NCBI RefSeq assembly: GCF_025151535.1
Contig: NZ_CP102288.1
Span: 2,551,501-2,615,500 of the forward strand
Reading direction: 5' to 3'
Source of the DNA: Segatella copri DSM 18205
GTDB taxonomy: Bacteria; Bacteroidota; Bacteroidia; Bacteroidales; Bacteroidaceae
Length of the DNA stretch: 64,000 bases
Shown here in pieces: positions 18,151-27,375 of this stretch; position 1 is the stretch's first letter; each line of letters opens with the position of its first letter. Under the pieces are notes generated by a model. The model saw only the letters and a list, made by a program, of their open reading frames with translations, was not told the DNA's origin and did no database searches. The position numbers and the translations under genes were made by a program.

Positions 18151-20229
18151 TTATTTATCCAACACACTTAAATTCTGATAGAACCAGACGTTCATCTGAT
18201 TGGCTCCACGATGATTCCAAGCATAGTAAGGAATCAGAGTCAACACATCGTTCTTGACAGATACGCCATTGGCACCCTCTTCCAGAATCTGGGCATCAGC
18301 CTTGATAGCCTTGACAGAGAAGGCTGGAGCACCCTTAGTCTCGGTGTTCTGAATGCTGTAGTTATCCACTACAGAGAAGGCAGGCTTCTTGGCCATGACG
18401 GCACGGAGCACTGGCTCGTTCTGATTATCCACAGCCTCAGCACAATATACCAATGGTCCGCGCTCTACGGCAACCTTGCCCTTATCATCAGCTACCTTAC
18501 CGTTAGCAACCACAGTACGAACCGGCATATCAAAATGGATGCGGATTACATCGCCCTTCTTGATGTTCTTGACAGGGAGATAACCCTTGTTGGCATCGAG
18601 ATCAGCCTCTACAGCCTTGCCGTTTACGGTTACTGTGTAAGCAGGCTTCTCTGCATCGCTATACTTGTAAAGGTCGCTAGGTACTACCTGGTTGCGAACC
18701 CATCCAGGAATACGGACCAGAAGGTTGGCATTCTTCACACCACTCTTCTTCACAGCAATCTTGATGTCGCCGTTCCAAGGATACTCGGTAGTCTCCTCCA
18801 GAACCACATCCTTGCCATTCACCTTGATGGTAGATGTATTACCGGCAAAGAGGTTTACATAGATGTTGTTATCCTTCACACCATAGAGATAACCCGGCAC
18901 AGAAGGGATGAAGCGGCTCAGGTTACTTGGGCAGCAGGCACAGCCGAACCAAGGCTGGCGGGTGGTGTTGCCATCGGCATTGAAGGCATACTTGCCATCG
19001 CTAGACAATGGGTTTGGATAGAAGAATCTGCCACCATCCATGCTCATACCCGAGATGACACCATTATATAAGGTACGCTCCATACAGTCGATATACTTGC
19101 TCTCGCCGTGAAGCAGGAACATGCGCTCAAAGAGATAAACCATAGAGATGGCTGCACAGGTTTCATTATAGGCAGTCATGTTTGGCAACTCATAGTTCTC
19201 GCCGAAAGCTTCACCTGCATGACGGGCACCTACACCACCCGTAAGATAGTACTTCTTGCCAACGATGTTTTCGAAAATGCGGTCGATCACCTTCATATAG
19301 GCAGAATCCTTGGTCAGAGCTGCCACATCTGCAATACCGGCATACATATAGCCGGCACGAACAGCATGACCTACCGCCTCTTTCTGCTCCAGGATAGGAA
19401 CCTGGCTCTGAGAATATGGGTTGCGGATATGGGTCTTGCCACGATAGTCGAGCAGATACTTAGCCTCATCCAGATACTTCTTCTCACCGGTCAGGGTATA
19501 GAGACGAGCCAAAGCCATCTCTGCAATCTGATGTCCCGGAACGATGGTAGTCTGTCCAGGCTTAGGTCCCACCTCCTTTACCACGCAATCAGCATAGCGC
19601 TTGGCGATATTCAGGAACTTGGTGCTTCCGGTAGCCTGATAGTGAGCGCAGGCTGCATCTACCATGTGACCGAGGTTGTAAAGCTCGTGGCTCGCCTCCT
19701 CGTCCTTGACCCAACGCTTATTTCCCGACCATCCGTGTGGATGCTTTGGGTTGATGGTACGGGCGGTATAGAGATAGCCATCTGGCTCCTGTGCCGCAGC
19801 TACCACATCGAGCACGCTGTCGATGTAAGCCTTCAACTTCTTGTTCGGATAAGTCTGGAGGATGTAGCTGGCACCTTCGATGGTCTTATACACATCGGTA
19901 TCATCGAAAGAGAAGCCCATGAACTTGCTCACATCCCACTCCTTGGTGTTCAAGCCCGGGTGGTTAGGATGCTGCAGGGTATAGGCAGCCATATCGAAAT
20001 TCTTGTAACGGTGCTCGCTCTCACATTTGCTGAAAGCCAATGGCACGGTTACTTCTCGGGCAGCCTTCAAGCGGGCACCCCAGAAAGTATTCTGTGAAAT
20101 CTTCACACTGGTGAATGGTACTTGAGTGAATGGATAGCCATTGCCCAATACCTTTGCATTCTTCGCCATGGTTGGCACAACTACGGCTGCCGAAAGCAAT
20201 ACTGCTGAAATTAATCTCTTCATTTTCAA
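18151..20229 (-). CDS. Beta-L-arabinofuranosidase, GH127 family, exported
   Basis: Removes beta-L-arabinofuranose from plant glycans such as extensin-type or pectic side chains. 692 residues, signal peptide MKMKRLISAVLLSAAVVVPTMA. The alpha/alpha barrel holds TGGVGARHAGEAFGENYELP and the GH127 cysteine site GCACCPSNLSRFIPSVPGY (zinc-bound catalytic Cys in HypBA1). The C-terminal half is beta-sandwich domains. It has its own promoter (20273-20280). Function within the GH127/DUF1680 group varies, so the substrate is inferred; the nearby GH51 arabinofuranosidase supports it. Confidence 0.88.
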   Translation of the reverse strand: MKMKRLISAVLLSAAVVVPTMAKNAKVLGNGYPFTQVPFTSVKISQNTFWGARLKAAREVTVPLAFSKCESEHRYKNFDMAAYTLQHPNHPGLNTKEWDVSKFMGFSFDDTDVYKTIEGASYILQTYPNKKLKAYIDSVLDVVAAAQEPDGYLYTARTINPKHPHGWSGNKRWVKDEEASHELYNLGHMVDAACAHYQATGSTKFLNIAKRYADCVVKEVGPKPGQTTIVPGHQIAEMALARLYTLTGEKKYLDEAKYLLDYRGKTHIRNPYSQSQVPILEQKEAVGHAVRAGYMYAGIADVAALTKDSAYMKVIDRIFENIVGKKYYLTGGVGARHAGEAFGENYELPNMTAYNETCAAISMVYLFERMFLLHGESKYIDCMERTLYNGVISGMSMDGGRFFYPNPLSSDGKYAFNADGNTTRQPWFGCACCPSNLSRFIPSVPGYLYGVKDNNIYVNLFAGNTSTIKVNGKDVVLEETTEYPWNGDIKIAVKKSGVKNANLLVRIPGWVRNQVVPSDLYKYSDAEKPAYTVTVNGKAVEADLDANKGYLPVKNIKKGDVIRIHFDMPVRTVVANGKVADDKGKVAVERGPLVYCAEAVDNQNEPVLRAVMAKKPAFSVVDNYSIQNTETKGAPAFSVKAIKADAQILEEGANGVSVKNDVLTLIPYYAWNHRGANQMNVWFYQNLSVLDK

Positions 20230-20272
20230 ATAGGTTTTATTAATTTTATATTATTGTTTGTTATTTCGGTTG

Positions 20273-20280
20273 CAAAGATA
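20273..20280 (-). promoter_or_regulatory. -7 promoter box of the GH127 gene
   Basis: TATCTTTG on the minus strand, 44 bases before the start; it diverges from the HAD-gene promoter. Confidence 0.55.
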
Positions 20281-20372
20281 AGAAAACTTTCCGACTATAG
20301 TGTATAATAAACAATAAAAAGCAGGTAATTATCAGTCAAACACCAATATTTATATCATATTTAACTCTTTTT

Positions 20373-20404
20373 TTTGTTACAATCGTTTTTTTATCTTACC
20401 TTTG
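20373..20404 (+). promoter_or_regulatory. Promoter of the HAD hydrolase gene
   Basis: TTTG (20373-20376), 20-bp spacer, TACCTTTG (20397-20404). It rules out an ATG at 20402 and supports the start at 20438. Confidence 0.7.
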
Positions 20405-20437
20405 CAGTCAAATTATAAATACAATAATATATCAAAT

Positions 20438-21262
20438 ATGAATCATCTTCCATACCGTGCCATCGCCCTTGATCTGGATGGCACCCTGACCAACCACGAC
20501 AAGGTGGTTACCCCGAAAACCCGCGAAGCGCTGCTCCAGGCAGAAGCCGAGGGTGTTGTTATCATCCTTGCTTCAGGCAGACCGACCTATGGCATCGAAC
20601 CGGTGGCAGAATGTCTGGAACTGGATAAGCGAGGCGGATACATCCTATCTTATAATGGCGGCAACATCGTGAATGCCAAGACTGGCGAAAAACTCTTCGC
20701 CCAGTTCCTGCCTGATGAGGTGATACCTATATTATATAGGTACGCGAAGGAGAAGAACCATGCCCTGCTGGGATATGCCGGCAACGAGATTATCACCGAG
20801 ATGCCCGACGACCAGTATGTGAAGGAAGAATCGCGTATCAACAAGATGAACATCCGAAAGGTAGAAAACCTGTTCGAAGCCCTGGAGCCTCACCCTACCA
20901 AGCTCCTCATGACAGGCGACCCGGCAGATATGCTCAAGGCAGAAAACGAACTTTCAGAGATTCTGGGCGACAGGATGGACATCTTCCGCTCAGCCCCATT
21001 CTTCCTGGAGCTGGTTCCTAAAGGCATCGACAAGGCAAAGTCCCTGCTCCGCCTTCTGTCGAAAATCAATCTCACCCCAGCCGATATGATTGCTTTCGGA
21101 GATGGCTACAACGACCTGAGCATGCTGAAACTGGCAGGCATGGGTGTAGCCATGCAGAATGCAGCACCAGAGGTTAGAGCCGAAGCCGACTACATCACGC
21201 TTTCCAATGAAGAAGATGGCGTAGCTGCTGCTTTGGAACATTTCTGTAAAAAGGATTTTTAA
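20438..21262 (+). CDS. Cof-type HAD-IIB sugar-phosphate phosphatase
   Basis: Cytosolic HAD phosphatase, likely acting on sugar phosphates or similar small substrates. 274 residues from MNHLPYRAIALDLDGTLTNHD, with the nucleophile Asp in motif I (DLDGTL). Motif II is ILASGRP. The IIB cap follows, and motif IV is MIAFGDGYNDLSMLKLAGMGVAM. The substrate cannot be read from sequence. Transcribed away from GH127. Confidence 0.9.
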   Translation: MNHLPYRAIALDLDGTLTNHDKVVTPKTREALLQAEAEGVVIILASGRPTYGIEPVAECLELDKRGGYILSYNGGNIVNAKTGEKLFAQFLPDEVIPILYRYAKEKNHALLGYAGNEIITEMPDDQYVKEESRINKMNIRKVENLFEALEPHPTKLLMTGDPADMLKAENELSEILGDRMDIFRSAPFFLELVPKGIDKAKSLLRLLSKINLTPADMIAFGDGYNDLSMLKLAGMGVAMQNAAPEVRAEADYITLSNEEDGVAAALEHFCKKDF

Positions 21263-21274
21263 AAGTAAAAAGGC

Positions 21275-21506
21275 TGAAGTTTCGCATGTGGTTCAAGTAT
21301 GGGCTGAAGGCCCAAAAGCTCCTAGCCCAGGGCATCGCCCTGGGAATAATGGCAATCAGCAAGGCGCCCTGTAAGGGCAAAAGCTTTGTATATTGCCAGG
21401 TATTTGAAAGCTTTTGCCCTTACAGGGCGACAGGTTTGCGCCCATAAACACCCAGGGCGATGCCCTGGGCTAGGAGCTTCTGCCCTTTCAGGGCGTATGG
21501 GGCTTA
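21275..21506. repeat. GC-rich dispersed inverted-repeat element
   Basis: Contains GCCCAGGGCATCGCCCTGGG near its left end (about 21324-21343) and CCCAGGGCGATGCCCTGGGC at 21451-21470, plus CCTGTAAGGGCAAAAGCTTT inverted to AAAGCTTTTGCCCTTACAGG around 21400. The element is thus a large nested palindrome between the converging HAD and GH97 genes. A short relic with the same opening (CGCATGTGGTTCAAGTA) is at about 26698-26752. Confidence 0.7.
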
Positions 21507-21519
21507 CTTTTTTACCCTT

Positions 21520-23481
21520 TTACTTTTCAACAATCAGTCCACCCTTAGGCTGCATTTCCACCTTCAGGTTTCCCTTCTTATCCACCTTTACGGTCTTCAT
21601 CTGAGAAACAGGCCAGAGAGCCTTCTTGTCCTTGCTGGCTGTTTCATGATAATAGGTAACGCTCTTACCGGCAAGCATTGGCAGATTCAGGGTGAGCTTC
21701 ATCACCTGGTCGGTGCCGTTCAAACCGGCAACATACCATTTATCACCATGGCGACGGGCAACAACCGCATATTTTCCAGGATAACCGGCGATGAATTTGG
21801 TCTCATCCCAGGTAGTAGGAACGCTCTTCAGGAAATCAATCTCGTGCTGAGGAAGCTCAGAGAGATTGTTCGGATAGATGGCGATACATTGGATAGCTGC
21901 CTGGTTCATGATAGCCGAGGCCATCTCGAAAACATCAGTAGTATAACGGCGGTGACGACTCTTGTTATCTTTAGAGAGATACTTGTTCATGATGGTACCA
22001 CCCCAATCCATCGCTCCCACGGCATTGCGGCAGAATGGATGCATGGTCAGCTCAAAGCCCTCCTGCTTGGCATGATAATCAGAGAAGAATACATTCTCCG
22101 AAGCCAGTACAGCCTCGCTCGATACATAGTTAGGATACATGCGCTCCCAACCTCTTGGCAGGGTGCAGCCATGGAAGATAACCTGAATGCCATAATCGTT
22201 GGCATCGCTCAGGATGTCTTCATACTGCTGCATGGTATGCTGCTTGTCACCACCGAAGAAATCCACTTTGATACCCTTGATGCCGATGCTCTTCATCCAG
22301 GCCATCTCCTTCTTTCTTGCCACGATGTTATCCATGATGCCACGAGGTCCCTGAGGTGCATCGTTTGCCACACCATTGGAATTATACCAGAGCATCAGAC
22401 TTACATTCTTGCTCTGCGCATACTTGCTCAACTCTGCTATCTTGTCTCTACCAATCTGGGTATCCCAGAGCGCATCAACCAGCACATATTCATATCCCAT
22501 GGTAGCAGCCAGGTCGATGAACTGCTTCTGGTCGTTATAGTTGCAGGATTCATCCTGCCAGATGAGCCAACTCCAGGCATACTTGCCTGTTCCGTATTTC
22601 TGGGAAGCCTCGAATCTCGGCTCTACTACATCGTATGGAATGGTGGTCTCTACCAATGGCTTCAAATCAGAACCCACGGTGATGGTGCGCCATGGAGTGG
22701 AACCCGGAAGAATGAAAACACCCGATGTAGAACCGATGCCATCTGCCTCCTTCTCCATAGGGAAGGCCACCTGATAACCCTTTGCAGCATCATAATCGCT
22801 GATATGACAACCCGGATAGTTGCCGTGAGTACCCGTCTCGCTGACCAATACCCAGCCATCGCCGCCTACCTTGAAGAGGCAAGGGAAGGTATAGCCATGA
22901 CCATAACCCGACTTGGCTGTAAGAGGCTGATCCACCTTATAATCTTCTTCATAACTTGGTTTGGTTCGGGCAAAACCGATGAGCGGATCCGACTGTGGGC
23001 AGAGGTAAGTGGTAGTTACCTTAGGAAGATTGAAGGCAGTCTTCTCCTCGTTTACGATGAGATGCTGAGCCTTCAGTTGATCAAAAGTATAACGGAATGC
23101 CACGTCATTGTTGCTTACATTGAAGGTAACCGTCATTGGCTGCTTCTTACCGTTGATGTATGTCACGTTGAGCTGGTTGGCATGATAATCAACATGCGAA
23201 ACCTTGGCGGTGCGGAGGTCATAGCTCTTCTCCACCTTTATCTCATTCTTGCCCTGATAGGTCAAGCCCTGACTGAAATCGCCTACATTGGCAAGGAGTC
23301 CGAGCTGTGATTCCTCCATCATTCGCTTGCCTGCATAGTCGATGGAATAATAGAGTTTACCATCGCGGTCTTCTACCACGACATTCAACTTACCATCAGG
23401 AGAGCTGACAGTATTCTTCTCTGCGTATGCACCGATGCTTGCCATCAATGCCAGCGCTACTACTAAAACGTTTTTCTTCAT
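21520..23481 (-). CDS. GH97 alpha-glycosidase, exported
   Basis: Family GH97 contains inverting alpha-glucosidases (SusB type) and retaining alpha-galactosidases. 653 residues, signal peptide MKKNVLVVALALMASIGAYA, N-terminal beta-supersandwich (SSPDGKLNVVVED), catalytic barrel with MGYEYVLVDALWD, IGIKGIKVDFFGGD and IQVIFHGCTLPRGWERMYPN, and a C-terminal sandwich. An Asp in KVDFF, as nucleophile, would point to the retaining alpha-galactosidase type, but this assignment is tentative. Own promoter at 23529-23559. Confidence 0.88.
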   Translation of the reverse strand: MKKNVLVVALALMASIGAYAEKNTVSSPDGKLNVVVEDRDGKLYYSIDYAGKRMMEESQLGLLANVGDFSQGLTYQGKNEIKVEKSYDLRTAKVSHVDYHANQLNVTYINGKKQPMTVTFNVSNNDVAFRYTFDQLKAQHLIVNEEKTAFNLPKVTTTYLCPQSDPLIGFARTKPSYEEDYKVDQPLTAKSGYGHGYTFPCLFKVGGDGWVLVSETGTHGNYPGCHISDYDAAKGYQVAFPMEKEADGIGSTSGVFILPGSTPWRTITVGSDLKPLVETTIPYDVVEPRFEASQKYGTGKYAWSWLIWQDESCNYNDQKQFIDLAATMGYEYVLVDALWDTQIGRDKIAELSKYAQSKNVSLMLWYNSNGVANDAPQGPRGIMDNIVARKKEMAWMKSIGIKGIKVDFFGGDKQHTMQQYEDILSDANDYGIQVIFHGCTLPRGWERMYPNYVSSEAVLASENVFFSDYHAKQEGFELTMHPFCRNAVGAMDWGGTIMNKYLSKDNKSRHRRYTTDVFEMASAIMNQAAIQCIAIYPNNLSELPQHEIDFLKSVPTTWDETKFIAGYPGKYAVVARRHGDKWYVAGLNGTDQVMKLTLNLPMLAGKSVTYYHETASKDKKALWPVSQMKTVKVDKKGNLKVEMQPKGGLIVEK

Positions 23482-23528
23482 TTCCAGATAAAAGTAATTA
23501 GTTTATTTGTTACTATGTTTTTATGCCG

Positions 23529-23559
23529 CAAAGTTAAGCAATATTATCGAATAAACAAA
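23529..23559 (-). promoter_or_regulatory. Promoter of the GH97 gene
   Basis: TAACTTTG (23529-23536) with TTTG at 23556-23559 on the minus strand, spacer 19 bp. Confidence 0.7.
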
Positions 23560-23575
23560 AATTAAACCGAATTAT

Positions 23576-23606
23576 TTTGTATTTTCTTCAAATAACAGTA
23601 ACTTTG
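23576..23606 (+). promoter_or_regulatory. Promoter of ilvA
   Basis: TTTG (23576-23579), 19-bp spacer, TAACTTTG (23599-23606). The -33 box lies less than 20 bp from that of the divergent GH97 promoter. Confidence 0.7.
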
Positions 23607-23637
23607 CACGAAATAAACTATACACATATCAGCAGTT

Positions 23638-24837
23638 ATGTTACAACTTGACAATTTCTATAAGGCTCGCTTCGTGCTGAGCAAGGTAATAAGAAAGACT
23701 GAGCTGGTTCACACGCCAAGAATCAACCCAGAGAGTGATGTTTATTTGAAACCAGAGTGCCTGCAGAAGACCGGTTCGTTCAAGATTCGTGGTGCTTACT
23801 ATAAGATTTCACAACTCACCGATGAAGAAAAGGCGAAGGGTGTGATAGCCTGTTCTGCGGGCAACCATGCACAGGGTGTAGCGCTGGGAGCTACAGCCAT
23901 GGGCGTCAAGAGCCTCATCTGTCTGCCAGAAGGTGCTCCTATCTCTAAGGTAGAAGCCACCAAGCGACTGGGTGCTGAAGTCTGTCTGGTACCTGGCGTT
24001 TACGATGATGCCTACCAGAAGGCGCTGGAACTGAAAGATAAGCATGGCTACACCTTCGTTCATCCTTTCGATGATGAGAATGTCATCGCCGGTCAGGGCA
24101 CCATCGGTCTGGAGATTCTCGACCAGCTACCAGATGTAGAAGCTGTCGTCGTTCCTGTAGGTGGCGGCGGACTTATCTCTGGTGTAGCCTTTGCCATCAA
24201 GTCGCTGAATCCTAACGTCAAGGTATATGGTGTTCAGGCTGAAGGAGCAGCAAGTATGGTACAGAGTCTGCACGATCATAAACAGGAGAAGTTGCCTTCT
24301 GTAGCAACCGTTGCTGATGGTATTGCCGTAAAGGAACCGGGCAAGATTACTTTTGAAACCTGCTCCAACTATGTTGACGAAATCGTAACCGTGAGCGAGG
24401 ATGAGATTTGTGCAGCCATCCTGAAACTCATAGAGAGCGAGAAGATGGTAGCCGAAGGCGCCGGTGCGGCCAGCGTGGCAGCAGTAATGTATAACAAGGT
24501 TCCGGTGAAGGGCAAGAAAACCATCTGCGTGGTAAGCGGCGGTAATATCGACGTAACCATCCTGAACCGCGTCATCACCCGTGGTCTTGCCAAGAGCGGC
24601 CGTCTCTGCACCATCGAGATGGAGCTGGATGACAAACCGGGCGAATTGGTAGAGGTCTGCTCTGTCATCGCCGGATTGGGCGGCAACATCACCGGTGTTC
24701 ACCACGACCGTTCTGCCAACCGCAACAAGGTGAATGCCTGCGTGCTCCGCCTCACCATGGAGACTCGCGACGAGGAACACGTAAAAGAAATCAAGGAGGC
24801 TTTGGAATCAAAGGGATTCCACCTCTGGATAGTATAA
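23638..24837 (+). CDS. ilvA: Threonine ammonia-lyase
   Basis: PLP enzyme that turns threonine into 2-oxobutanoate and ammonia, first step of isoleucine synthesis. 399 residues. PLP lysine is K49 in KTGSFKIRGAYYK, the phosphate-binding glycine loop is VPVGGGGLISG, and AEGAGAASVAA follows. A single ACT-like domain (about 325-399, IEMELDDKPGELVEVCSVIAGLGG) ends the protein, as in the shorter COG1171 type. ridA follows after 63 bases, which fits chemically because RidA clears the reactive enamine made by this enzyme. Confidence 0.93.
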   Translation: MLQLDNFYKARFVLSKVIRKTELVHTPRINPESDVYLKPECLQKTGSFKIRGAYYKISQLTDEEKAKGVIACSAGNHAQGVALGATAMGVKSLICLPEGAPISKVEATKRLGAEVCLVPGVYDDAYQKALELKDKHGYTFVHPFDDENVIAGQGTIGLEILDQLPDVEAVVVPVGGGGLISGVAFAIKSLNPNVKVYGVQAEGAASMVQSLHDHKQEKLPSVATVADGIAVKEPGKITFETCSNYVDEIVTVSEDEICAAILKLIESEKMVAEGAGAASVAAVMYNKVPVKGKKTICVVSGGNIDVTILNRVITRGLAKSGRLCTIEMELDDKPGELVEVCSVIAGLGGNITGVHHDRSANRNKVNACVLRLTMETRDEEHVKEIKEALESKGFHLWIV

Positions 24838-24890
24838 TGTTAAATGTTAAGTGTTGAATGTTGAATTATACATTGTAAATTATAAATTAT
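24838..24890. repeat. Heptad repeat between ilvA and ridA
   Basis: GTTAAAT GTTAAGT GTTGAAT GTTGAAT: 7-bp units, the same family as at 50699-50735 and 58836-58872. It is followed by ATTATAAATTATAAATT. Confidence 0.6.
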
Positions 24891-24900
24891 AAATTAAATT

Positions 24901-25275
24901 ATGAACGCAATTCACACAGACAATGCGCCTGCAGCTATCGGTCCATATAGCCAGGCTATCGAAGTAAATGGTTTTGTTTTTGCATCTGGTCAGATTCCTA
25001 TCGACCCTGCAACAGGCAATTTCGTAGAAGGCGGCATCAAGGAGCAGACTCGCCAGAGCCTCACCAACGCCCAGAACATCCTGAAGGCAGCAGGTACCGA
25101 CCTTTCTCATGTAGTTAAGACTACAGTTTATCTGAACAGCATGGACGATTTCGCAGCCATGAACGAGGTTTATGCCGAGTTCTTCAGCCAGCCATATCCA
25201 GCTCGTTCTGCCGTAGCTGTAGAGAAGTTGCCAAAGGGCGCCCTCGTAGAGGTTGAGGTTTTGGCAGCCAAGTAA
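24901..25275 (+). CDS. ridA: RidA-family 2-iminobutanoate deaminase
   Basis: Hydrolyses reactive imines/enamines formed by PLP enzymes such as IlvA, protecting other PLP enzymes. 124 residues, YjgF/RidA fold: AIGPYSQAIEVNGFVFASGQIP, the catalytic arginine in PARSAVAVEKLPKGALVEVEV, and a conserved Glu. It is placed 63 bases after ilvA on the same strand, so it may share its transcript. Confidence 0.94.
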   Translation: MNAIHTDNAPAAIGPYSQAIEVNGFVFASGQIPIDPATGNFVEGGIKEQTRQSLTNAQNILKAAGTDLSHVVKTTVYLNSMDDFAAMNEVYAEFFSQPYPARSAVAVEKLPKGALVEVEVLAAK

Positions 25276-25328
25276 TTCTTCCTCTTTTCTATCAGGAAGT
25301 AAAGTTTCAAGGTGAAAATATTCTTTAG

Positions 25329-26105
25329 ATGGTATCAAGCATTACATTAAAGAATCTGATTATAGGCTATCGTTCGAAGCACCAGCTCCGGGCGATAGCC
25401 TCACCTGTTCATGCCTCGCTCCAAGCCGGTGAACTGACCTGTCTCATCGGAGCCAACGGAGTGGGCAAATCTACCTTGCTCAGAACTTTAGCCGGATTTC
25501 AGCCAGCACTTGATGGCGAAATCCTGATTCAAGACAAATCTCTTTCTGATTTCTCTGCCCAGGAACTCGCCAGAGAAATCAGCATCGTTCTCACATCGAA
25601 GACTGACCATGCCCAGCTCTCTGCCGAAGAGATTGTAGGCATAGGCCGTTCTCCCTATACCGGTTTTTGGGGCACATTATCTGCTGCCGACAAGCAGATT
25701 GTTGCTTCTGCTCTTCAGGAAACGGGCATTCAGCATCTTGCCCAGAGAAACATCAGAGAACTGAGCGATGGTGAGCGTCAGAAAGTAATGATAGCCAAAG
25801 CCCTAGCGCAGCAAACCCGCATCATCATCCTGGACGAGCCAACCGCCTTCCTCGATTTCCCCAGCAAGATAGAAACCCTACAGATGCTCCGCCGTCTGGC
25901 GCACGAACAGCATAAATCCATATTACTGTCAACCCATGATGTAGAGTTGGCGCTCCAGCTTTCCGACCGTCTCTGGCTGATGGAAGAAAGCCGTTTCTCT
26001 ATCGGCACTCCTAAAGAACTGGCTGCCGATGGTTCCTTATCCAGATTCATCAATCGTGACGGCATCCGATTCAACAAGGATTACCTCCGCATCGAAATCA
26101 AATGA
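25329..26105 (+). CDS. ABC transporter ATPase, iron-siderophore/heme/B12 type
   Basis: ATP-binding subunit of the FecE/HmuV/BtuD group. 258 residues with Walker A LIGANGVGKSTLLRTLAG, signature LSDGERQKVMIAKALAQ, Walker B IIILDEPTAFLD and the switch STHDVELALQLSDRLWLM. No FecCD-type permease or binding protein lies beside it, so it is an orphan here. It could be cotranscribed with ilvA-ridA (53-base gap) or serve a transporter elsewhere. Confidence 0.88.
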   Translation: MVSSITLKNLIIGYRSKHQLRAIASPVHASLQAGELTCLIGANGVGKSTLLRTLAGFQPALDGEILIQDKSLSDFSAQELAREISIVLTSKTDHAQLSAEEIVGIGRSPYTGFWGTLSAADKQIVASALQETGIQHLAQRNIRELSDGERQKVMIAKALAQQTRIIILDEPTAFLDFPSKIETLQMLRRLAHEQHKSILLSTHDVELALQLSDRLWLMEESRFSIGTPKELAADGSLSRFINRDGIRFNKDYLRIEIK

Positions 26106-26158
26106 GTTTTCGTAATTGATTTTTTCTATGGTCGCACTCAAGCACATGAAGAAAAATT

Positions 26159-26422
26159 CTCAAGTGGCTCAGTTTACTAACTCAAGTAGCTCAATCAGCT
26201 AACTCAAGTAGTTCAGTCTGCGAGTTCAGACGTCTCAGTTAGTTAATGCAGACGTCTCGGTAAGCCTACGGATACGGCTCCGTTAGCCTACGCAGCCATA
26301 TCTGTAACCCGATGCAGTCATATTCGTAACCCAGCGCAGCCATATTCGTAACCCAGCGCAACCATATTCGTAACCCAACGCAACCATATTCGTAACCCAA
26401 CGCAGCCATATTCGTGAATAAG
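26159..26422. repeat. 11/22-bp lattice array, 24 half-units (array 5)
   Basis: The longest array: 24 contiguous 11-base half-units without a single slip (264 bp). Odd halves drift from CTCAAGTAGCT through TGCAGACGTCT and CGGATACGGCT to CGCAGCCATAT. Even halves go from CAGTTTACTAA through CAGTTAGTTAA and CCGTTAGCCTA to TCGTAACCCAG. The last 6 units are almost identical to each other; the first are recognisable only by register. It lies after the ABC ATPase gene, which converges with the gene at 26817. Confidence 0.9.
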
Positions 26423-26816
26423 TTTTAGATAATTATCTATCATCCATCACGATTTACATACACCACGCACCTTAATACACTAATATACTGATACTTAAAT
26501 AGCGTGACAGATACTCCGCAAACGGGAATATCCATCACGCTATACAGAAGAGATAATTACCTCATTATCAAACGTTTAAAGATTTAAAAAGAGGATACGT
26601 GTAAAATCTAGCACTTTGAAAGCTAGGATACGTGCAACAACAAGAATACCAGGAAGTTATGAGACGTAAAATCTACAGTCAATTATTAACAGAACTTTCG
26701 CATGTGGTTCAAGTACGGGCTGAAGGCTCAAAAGCTCCTAGCCCAGGGCGCGTGGAGCAAACTTGCGTATATATTGTCAATAGAAGCGCTTTCAACCGTA
26801 CAGATTGCCAGATTTA
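26423..26816. other. Intergenic DNA with repeat relics
   Basis: Holds an AGCGTGA/TCACGCT inverted pair (26501-26541). The word AGGATACGTG occurs twice, exactly 33 bp apart (26592, 26625), with CTAGC..GCTAG between them. At about 26698-26752 is a truncated relic of the GC-rich element seen at 21275. No gene is supported. Confidence 0.55.
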
Positions 26817-27188
26817 CTATTTCCGTTTTTGCTGTTCTCTTATTATCCTAACCGTCAAATCGGCAAACTTTTTTATTGCTACCTGAACCTGTCCTCGTCC
26901 GAAAGCCCAGAAGATGAGGGCGGCAGAGGCTGGTGCAGCATGTGTTCCTACATACTGGCGCATTTTAAGAACCGTGCAGTTTTCAATACCAAGTTCTTTC
27001 ATGGCAGCGAATACTTGGGCTGCTGGTACTTCAAAATCAGCCTTAGTGCGCTGATCTCTAAGTACCAATGCGGTCTTGTTTACCTTAACTACCTTGTATT
27101 CCTTATTGGCGTTACTGCGATATGTCTTGATAGTCTTAATCTTTTGAATAAAGTTATCGAATGTCAATATATTAATATCTTCCGTCAT
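26817..27188 (-). CDS. Conserved-looking protein of unknown function
   Basis: 123 residues, MTEDINILTFDNFIQKIKTIKTYRSN...FEVPAAQVFAAMKELGIENCTVLKMRQYVGTHAAPASAALIFWAFGRG, basic C-terminus IIREQQKRK. I do not recognise the family. A mildly hydrophobic stretch (ASAALIFWAFG) is too short to call a membrane segment. Promoter box TACTTTTG at 27265-27272 supports expression. It faces the ABC ATPase gene across array 5. Confidence 0.7.
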   Translation of the reverse strand: MTEDINILTFDNFIQKIKTIKTYRSNANKEYKVVKVNKTALVLRDQRTKADFEVPAAQVFAAMKELGIENCTVLKMRQYVGTHAAPASAALIFWAFGRGQVQVAIKKFADLTVRIIREQQKRK

Positions 27189-27264
27189 AACTAATGGGGT
27201 TTAAATGTTGTGGTGATAAGCAAATCATTCCACCTTTTTGTTATAATTCTCCTCTATTATGGTG

Positions 27265-27272
27265 CAAAAGTA
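27265..27272 (-). promoter_or_regulatory. -7 promoter box of the 26817-27188 gene
   Basis: TACTTTTG on the minus strand with CTTG 20 bp upstream (27293-27296). Confidence 0.5.
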
Positions 27273-27375
27273 AGTTTTTTCCGTGAAAAAAACAAGAAAA
27301 AATGCATTTTTCTAGAGCATGTACAATATATTCTTTTATCAGGTATCTATTTACATCTTTTTAATTGCCAAAAAC

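Noticed and set aside
21460..23310. 616-codon frame antisense to the GH97 gene
   Set aside because: Long only because the GH97 codon pattern leaves few stops on the other strand; GH97 motifs are in the minus frame.
26632..26886. 84-codon frame after array 5
   Set aside because: Crosses a relic of a non-coding repeat and the 3' end of the opposing gene; no promoter.
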